Assembly (NCBI GenBank): GCA_945874195.1
Contig: CAMCFW010000045.1
Location: 1 to 10,117, forward strand
Direction: 5' to 3'
Origin: Chryseobacterium gleum
Lineage (GTDB): Bacteria; Bacteroidota; Bacteroidia; UBA10329
Length of the DNA stretch: 10,117 bases
Both the position numbers and the translations under genes were made by a program. Below are positions 6,531 to 10,117 of this stretch, piece after piece; the first letter of the stretch is position 1, and each line of letters begins with the position of its first letter. The notes beneath the pieces are model-generated. The model had not been told where the DNA came from and ran no database searches. It worked only from the letters and a program-made list of their open reading frames with translations.

Positions 6531-6564
6531 TGATGAGTGATAAGTGACGAGTGACTAGTGATTA
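6530..6564 (+). repeat. Five-copy heptamer array RTGAYNA-like directly after the cysH stop
   Basis: The units ATGATGA, GTGATAA, GTGACGA, GTGACTA and GTGATTA are in exact 7-base register. TGA occupies unit positions 2-4 and A position 7 in all five. The first base is the last base of the cysH stop codon. Because 7 is not a multiple of 3, TGA appears in all three plus-strand frames. Confidence 0.8.
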
Positions 6565-6574
6565 GCAAGAAACA

Positions 6575-6602
6575 TTGAACTTTAAACCTTGAACTGAATT
6601 TC
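6575..6602 (+). repeat. Heptamer array (WTGAACY type) immediately upstream of hom
   Basis: TTGAACT, TTAAACC and TTGAACT are in exact 7-base register, followed by a last, unrelated heptamer, GAATTTC, that abuts the ATG of hom. The 19 bases at 6576-6594 match the array upstream of the osmC-like gene (4653-4671, minus strand) at 17 positions. TGA, TAA and TGA fall in the three different frames. Confidence 0.75.
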
Positions 6603-7799
6603 ATGAACGAACGGAAAATAAAAATCGGCCTCTTCGGCTTCGGATGCGTGGGTCAGGGACTCTACGATGTGCTGAACCACTCGCAGATATTGGAAGCCAG
6701 CGTGGAGAAGATCTGCGTGAAGGACCGCACCAAGAAACGCAAGATCGACAGCAGTTATTTCACCTACGACAAGGCCGACATCCTTAACCGCGACAACCTT
6801 GATGTGGTGGTTGAGCTGATCGATGATGCGGACGAAGCGTTCAAGATCGTGAGCGAGGCCATGCGCAACGGAGTGAATGTGGTAACGGCCAACAAGAAAA
6901 TGCTTGCTGAGAATTTTGCCGCTCTCTATGAACTTCAAAAGGAGCACAACGTGGCGTTGCTTTACGAAGGTTCGGCAGGTGGCAGTATTCCGATCATCCG
7001 GAACCTGGAGGAATATTACGACAACGAATTGCTCGACCATATTGAAGGCATTGTGAACGGGTCATCGAATTACCTGCTCACCCGCATGGAATTGGACGGA
7101 CTCAGCTACGAAAATGCGCTGCAATTGGCACAGGATGCGGGTTTTGCCGAAAGCGACCCGTGGCTCGATGTGGCAGGGTTCGACAGCAAGTACAAACTCT
7201 GTTTGCTCACGATCCATGCGTTCGGACTGATATTGAAACCCGACAGCATCCTTAATCTGGGCATCAGCAATGTGACGTTCGATGATATTCAGTTCGCGAA
7301 GCAGCGCGACATGCGCATAAAGTTGGTGGCAAAGGCTTCGAAATTCGGGGATCAGGTGCGGGTCTATGTGCTGCCGCAGTTCGTGGAACGTGGCAAACAC
7401 CTCTACTATATCATGTACGAATACAACGCCATTGAGGTGGAAGGTGCTTATTCTGACCGCCAGACCTTGGCCGGAAAAGGCGCTGGCTCCTACCCTACCG
7501 GAAGTGCGGTCCTGTCTGACATTTCGGCCCTTACGTACGATTACAAGTATGCCTACAAGAAGCTCGAAAAGTCGCGGAAGAACGGACGCCCGAACCTGAC
7601 GTTGGACACAGACTTTGAACTGAAACTCTACATCCGTTTCAATGACCGTGAAGACCTGAAGAAGCTCGATATCGTGTCCATTGAAGAGGAATACCGATCG
7701 GCCAATCTGAACTATGTGGTTGCCAATGTGAAGTTCAACTCATTGTTCAACATTTACAACGACAGGTCGAACGAACTTTTTGTCTGCGTGATGCCTTAG
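6603..7799 (+). CDS. hom: Homoserine dehydrogenase
   Basis: This 398-residue enzyme reduces aspartate semialdehyde to homoserine, the substrate for MetX and a precursor of threonine. The Rossmann glycine motif GFGCVGQG is at 12-19, and TANKKMLA (95-102) carries the conserved active-site lysine. The substrate region includes EGSAGGSIPII (122-132), NGSSNYLL (152-159) and AESDPWLDVAGFDSKYKL (182-199), with the acidic residues and Lys198 expected for catalysis. GKGAGSYPTGSAV (291-303) closes the catalytic core. The C-terminal ~70 residues (TLDTDFELKLYIRFNDRED onward) read like a small, possibly ACT-type, regulatory region, but I cannot confirm effector binding. There is no N-terminal aspartate kinase domain, so this is the monofunctional form. 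The ATG at 6603 is 72 bases after cysH and directly follows the heptamer repeats. Confidence 0.93.
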   Translation: MNERKIKIGLFGFGCVGQGLYDVLNHSQILEASVEKICVKDRTKKRKIDSSYFTYDKADILNRDNLDVVVELIDDADEAFKIVSEAMRNGVNVVTANKKMLAENFAALYELQKEHNVALLYEGSAGGSIPIIRNLEEYYDNELLDHIEGIVNGSSNYLLTRMELDGLSYENALQLAQDAGFAESDPWLDVAGFDSKYKLCLLTIHAFGLILKPDSILNLGISNVTFDDIQFAKQRDMRIKLVAKASKFGDQVRVYVLPQFVERGKHLYYIMYEYNAIEVEGAYSDRQTLAGKGAGSYPTGSAVLSDISALTYDYKYAYKKLEKSRKNGRPNLTLDTDFELKLYIRFNDREDLKKLDIVSIEEEYRSANLNYVVANVKFNSLFNIYNDRSNELFVCVMP

Positions 7800-7814
7800 T
7801 GGTTCAAGACCGAT

Positions 7815-7836
7815 CCTGCTTCAAAAAGCGGTTTTT
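7815..7836 (+). terminator. Weak rho-independent terminator after hom
   Basis: A short stem, CC(T)GCTT paired with AAGCGG, has a CAAA loop and one bulged T and is followed by five T residues, 16 bases after the hom stop. The stem is short, so efficiency is doubtful. It sits between the convergent hom and crp-like genes. Confidence 0.45.
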
Positions 7837-7866
7837 ACAACGGCCTCGGGGAAATCGGGGAAATGG

Positions 7867-8577
7867 TCAATCACGTTCTCCAAAATCCTTGGAGCAATGG
7901 GTCATGTTGCAAAGACCTTGCTTGTCAATAATGCGGAGTCTCTTGCCTTCGATTTTGATCATACCATCGCTCTGCAGATCGGCCAGACTGCGGATCACAG
8001 ACTCATAAGTAGTACTGGCCAAGGAGGCCATGTCCTTTCTGGTTATGGTGAAAGCAAGTAGCGTTGGGTCTTCGTTGTCAAAACCGAAGCTTTCCATGTT
8101 CATTCGTACGGCCTGCGCCACGCGTTGCTTCACGGTCATGTTCAATTGGTTACGGTGCATCCGTTCTGATCGTCTCAGTTCTTCCGAAAAGAACAACATG
8201 AAATAATAGCAGAACAGATTATTCGCTTTCAGCAGGCTTTGAAATATCTGCATGGGAAGCACGTAAACCGTGGTTTCTGACAGCGCAAGGGCCGAAACCG
8301 AGAAGGTGAAATCTTCGCCAATGCCACGGTGACCGATCACCTGTCCATCTGTAGCGAATCGGGCAATGACCTCCACATATGGCGTGTAGTTCGAGTATAC
8401 TTTCACACGTCCATGCCTTACCATGTAAATGTTCGCAGCCTTCTCCCCTTCACGAAAAATAACGACTCCGGGTTTGAACAACAGCGTTGTGGTGTGAAGC
8501 CTTGCCAACTCGCGCCACTCAGGGGAGCAGTGATCTTCGATTAGACGGTCAAGTTGTTTTAATTGTGCCGAATTCAT
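7867..8577 (-). CDS. Crp/Fnr-family transcription regulator, probably controlling the adjacent nos genes
   Basis: This 236-residue regulator has an N-terminal cyclic-nucleotide-binding-like jelly roll (about 25-115, with FKPGVVIFREGEKAANIYMVRHGRVKV-type strands), a dimerisation helix (about 118-150) and a C-terminal winged helix (about 151-220). In the latter, TRKDMASLASTTYESVIRSL contains the recognition helix and GKRLRIID the wing. The N-terminal cysteine cluster of oxygen-sensing FNR is absent, so a 4Fe-4S sensor of that kind is not expected; the signal is unknown. The frame is open up to 8646, but the residues before 8577 (MVLFAYRTN...) do not look like the family, and the promoter-like TTACTTTGTG lies inside that stretch, so I use the ATG at 8577. 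It is divergent from a cluster leading into nosZ, an arrangement typical of DNR/NNR-like local regulators; this role is inferred from context. Confidence 0.88.
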   Translation of the reverse strand: MNSAQLKQLDRLIEDHCSPEWRELARLHTTTLLFKPGVVIFREGEKAANIYMVRHGRVKVYSNYTPYVEVIARFATDGQVIGHRGIGEDFTFSVSALALSETTVYVLPMQIFQSLLKANNLFCYYFMLFFSEELRRSERMHRNQLNMTVKQRVAQAVRMNMESFGFDNEDPTLLAFTITRKDMASLASTTYESVIRSLADLQSDGMIKIEGKRLRIIDKQGLCNMTHCSKDFGERD

Positions 8578-8592
8578 GGTCCTAACTGTGGA

Positions 8593-8602
8593 CACAAAGT
8601 AA
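8593..8602 (-). promoter_or_regulatory. Candidate promoter element for the crp-like gene
   Basis: On the minus strand, TTACTTTGTG resembles the Bacteroidota -7 element and lies 15 bases before the chosen ATG. It helps reject the upstream in-frame start at 8646. Confidence 0.4.
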
Positions 8603-8619
8603 CCATCTAAAACGCAAAG

Positions 8620-8638
8620 GTTCGTACGGTACGCGAAC
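8620..8638. promoter_or_regulatory. Palindrome upstream of the crp-like gene, possible operator
   Basis: The 11-base core CGTACGGTACG is a perfect inverted repeat (CGTAC/GTACG around one G), and GTT...AAC flanks can pair outside it with a two-base asymmetry. It lies about 18 bases beyond the candidate -7 element in the divergent gap, where an operator is expected. It does not match the classic FNR/DNR box TTGAT-N4-ATCAA. Confidence 0.3.
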
Positions 8639-8816
8639 AGCACCAATGGCTGTTCCAGACGCTTCTTTTAGATGATTTGTAACATCTTTTTTCTCACTTA
8701 TCAGCCTGCAAAGTGCTTTTAAACAGTTGTTTTTATGATGATTATCAGTTTTAATAAGGCATTGAAAATATTCCTTCGTAGCGTGAAACAAGCATAAGAA
8801 CCAAATTAACCATATC

Positions 8817-9398
8817 ATGAAAACCAAACTTCTTTCAATCCTATCAGCGGTTTCAATCATCGGATTCGTATCCTGCGGTGACGGTGGTACGGACACTACT
8901 TCAACCGCGTCTGACGGAACCAGTCAAGCTGAACAGAACACGCCTCTAGGTCAAGCATCGGTGCAGGATGACGTTTCGGCCGCGAACATTCTTCAAGTAG
9001 CCATCGGCTCTGCCGATCACAGCACCTTGGTGGCAGCTGTGCAAGCAGCTAAAATAGAACACGTGTTGTCCAATGCGGGTCCACTGACGGTTTTCGCTCC
9101 TCACAACGCTGCCTTTGCAGCGCTGCCTGAAGGAACCGTAGAAAACTTACTTAAGCCAGAGAACAAGGCCACATTGGCCGGAATTCTCACGGGGCATGCT
9201 GCTCCAGGCTCATTCGACCTTGAGGCCCTCAAAAAGGAACAACGCAAAGGCCGCAAGATCTACATGGCCAACGGATCCTATCTGGAAGTGACGGTTGAGG
9301 GCGAAGACGTCTTTGTGGCCGGAGCCAAGGTGGTCGGAACGATCCAGACCTCAAACGGAATCATCAACGTGGTGGATAAGGTCATCCTTCCACAATAA
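8817..9398 (+). CDS. FAS1 (fasciclin) domain lipoprotein in the nos cluster
   Basis: This 193-residue protein begins with a lipoprotein signal peptide: a charged MKTK, a hydrophobic core and the lipobox GFVSC with Cys20. A low-complexity Ser/Thr/Asp linker runs to about residue 50. A single FAS1 domain (about 56-192) follows, with the H1 motif LTVFAPHNAAFAALP (90-104) and the H2 motif NGIINVVDKVILP (180-192). The usual YH motif between them appears as ILTGHAAPGS, with the Tyr replaced by Gly. FAS1 domains mediate protein contacts and some bind small molecules; no catalytic role is implied. The gene is the first of three consecutive lipoprotein genes leading into nosZ, 26 bases from the cytochrome gene, and is preceded by an A/T-rich leader without a Shine-Dalgarno sequence. 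It may organise or support electron delivery or copper-site assembly for NosZ, but this is only inferred from position. Confidence 0.88.
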   Translation: MKTKLLSILSAVSIIGFVSCGDGGTDTTSTASDGTSQAEQNTPLGQASVQDDVSAANILQVAIGSADHSTLVAAVQAAKIEHVLSNAGPLTVFAPHNAAFAALPEGTVENLLKPENKATLAGILTGHAAPGSFDLEALKKEQRKGRKIYMANGSYLEVTVEGEDVFVAGAKVVGTIQTSNGIINVVDKVILPQ

Positions 9399-9424
9399 TA
9401 CACCATCATTCATAAACCAAAGAA

Positions 9425-9886
9425 ATGAGAACCACGAACGTAGTTATGACAGGAGTGCTGGCCTTGATTCTGGCCAGTTGCGGAGGCGAAAAGCCTGCCA
9501 CAGAAGGTGGAGATGCTCCGAAACCAGAATCAATGATCGCAAAACAGGAGCCGGCCGGGCCCGACCGAGGCGTTGGTCCGATCAAGGAGCTGAAGCTTCC
9601 GGAGACTGTGGATGAGGCACTTGCCGCCACAGGGAAGGAGACATTCGAAGCAAAATGCACGGCCTGCCATAAGATTGGAAAACGATTCGTTGGACCCGAC
9701 CTAACGGATGTGGTTGACCGAAGAGAACCCGAATGGATCATGAACATGATCCTTGATCCTGAACTGATGGTGAAGGAGAATGAAGCTGCCAAACAACTGC
9801 TTATGGAATACAGCGCGCCCATGGCCAACCAAAGCCTTACAGAGGAGGAAGCCAGAGGAATTCTTGAATACTTCCGAACACTTTAA
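9425..9886 (+). CDS. Monoheme c-type cytochrome lipoprotein, probable electron donor to NosZ
   Basis: This 153-residue protein has a lipobox LILASC with Cys19 and a flexible Gly/Pro/Glu-rich linker of about 35 residues. A class I cytochrome c domain follows (about 62-153). The heme-binding motif is CTACH (78-82), followed by the family GPDL turn (90-93), and Met133 in YSAPMANQSL is the likely distal ligand. Ending EEEARGILEYFRTL fits the C-terminal helix. It should sit on the periplasmic side of a membrane as a lipid-anchored electron carrier. Its place directly before nosZ (32 bases) suggests that it passes electrons to nitrous oxide reductase, as cytochromes in clade II nos clusters are thought to do. 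The start has an AACCAAAGAA leader typical of Bacteroidota. Confidence 0.9.
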   Translation: MRTTNVVMTGVLALILASCGGEKPATEGGDAPKPESMIAKQEPAGPDRGVGPIKELKLPETVDEALAATGKETFEAKCTACHKIGKRFVGPDLTDVVDRREPEWIMNMILDPELMVKENEAAKQLLMEYSAPMANQSLTEEEARGILEYFRTL

Positions 9887-9918
9887 TTCAATCGGCCAAA
9901 TTCAAAAACAACAATAAA

Positions 9919-10117
9919 ATGAAAAAGACAGTTTTTTCAATCGCAACGATCGCCACCCTATCCGCAGCACTTGTGGGTTGTGGCGGTGCAAAAAAAGACG
10001 GTTCCGATGGGGCACTATCTGGCAGTGCTGCCGAGAAGGTGTACGTGGCACCCGGTGAGCATGATGAGTACTATGCCTTCATCTCTGGAGGTTTCAGCGG
10101 TCAATTGGCCATTCACG
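9919..10117 (+). CDS. nosZ: Nitrous oxide reductase, Sec-type clade II, N-terminal fragment (runs off window)
   Basis: Sixty-six codons are visible from the ATG at 9919 to the right edge. The start is a lipoprotein signal: MKKT, a hydrophobic stretch and the lipobox ALVGC with Cys21. There is no twin-arginine motif, which separates it from clade I NosZ exported by Tat. After a short linker comes VYVAPGEHDEYYAFISGGFS, followed by GQLAIH. This strongly resembles the conserved beginning of the seven-bladed propeller in clade II NosZ. The enzyme reduces N2O to N2 using the CuA and CuZ centres, but none of the copper ligands fall in this fragment, so the call rests on this block and on the preceding cytochrome and FAS1 genes. 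The leader ACAATAAA has no Shine-Dalgarno sequence. It is probably co-transcribed with the two upstream genes. Confidence 0.82.
   Translation, partial: MKKTVFSIATIATLSAALVGCGGAKKDGSDGALSGSAAEKVYVAPGEHDEYYAFISGGFSGQLAIH

Noticed and set aside
7847..7864. Tandem 9-mer CGGGGAAAT twice
   Set aside because: Only two copies at the end of convergent genes; likely chance or minor slippage, with no further structure.
8578..8646. Longer N-terminus for the Crp/Fnr regulator starting at 8646
   Set aside because: The 23 extra residues do not fit the family and overlap a promoter-like motif; the ATG at 8577 gives a normal length.

Overview
The window looks like a chromosomal segment from a member of the Bacteroidota, probably of the Flavobacteriales or a close relative. 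The evidence is a protein ending in a type IX secretion (Por) sorting domain, several start codons preceded by A/T-rich leaders without a Shine-Dalgarno sequence, promoter-like TA-TTYG motifs close to starts, and gene families typical of that phylum. By eye, base composition is roughly balanced in genes and A/T-richer in the gap before the nos genes. No rRNA, tRNA, CRISPR array, phage gene or intact insertion sequence was recognised.

Layout. (1) Positions 2-1375, plus strand: the C-terminal part of a large secreted, Ig/PKD-like repeat protein with a T9SS tail. It is followed by about 370 bases without a convincing gene. (2) 1747-2730, minus strand: a Tat-exported glycosylasparaginase. (3) 2905-7799: a methionine and sulfur assimilation block. 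MetZ-type sulfhydrylase and an OsmC-family protein lie on the minus strand. Divergent from them on the plus strand are MetX (homoserine O-acyltransferase), CysH (APS/PAPS reductase) and homoserine dehydrogenase. Together these enzymes make homoserine, activate it as an O-acyl ester, take part in reducing sulfate towards sulfide, and join sulfide to the activated homoserine to give homocysteine. (4) 7867-8577, minus strand: a Crp/Fnr-family regulator. (5) 8817 to the right edge, plus strand: a FAS1 (fasciclin) lipoprotein, a c-type cytochrome lipoprotein, and the first 66 codons of a protein that matches the N-terminus of Sec-type (clade II) nitrous oxide reductase, NosZ, itself with a lipobox. 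The divergent regulator plausibly controls this cluster.

The least expected structure is in the gaps of the methionine block. They are built largely from degenerate short tandem repeats in strict 7- or 8-base register. Two heptamer arrays begin at the stop codon of the preceding gene and, read in that gene's direction, carry a stop triplet in the same register of every heptamer, so stops fall in all three frames. A related heptamer array, sharing a 19-base near-identical core, sits immediately upstream of both the osmC-family gene and hom, in the same orientation relative to each gene. I know of no named element that these match.
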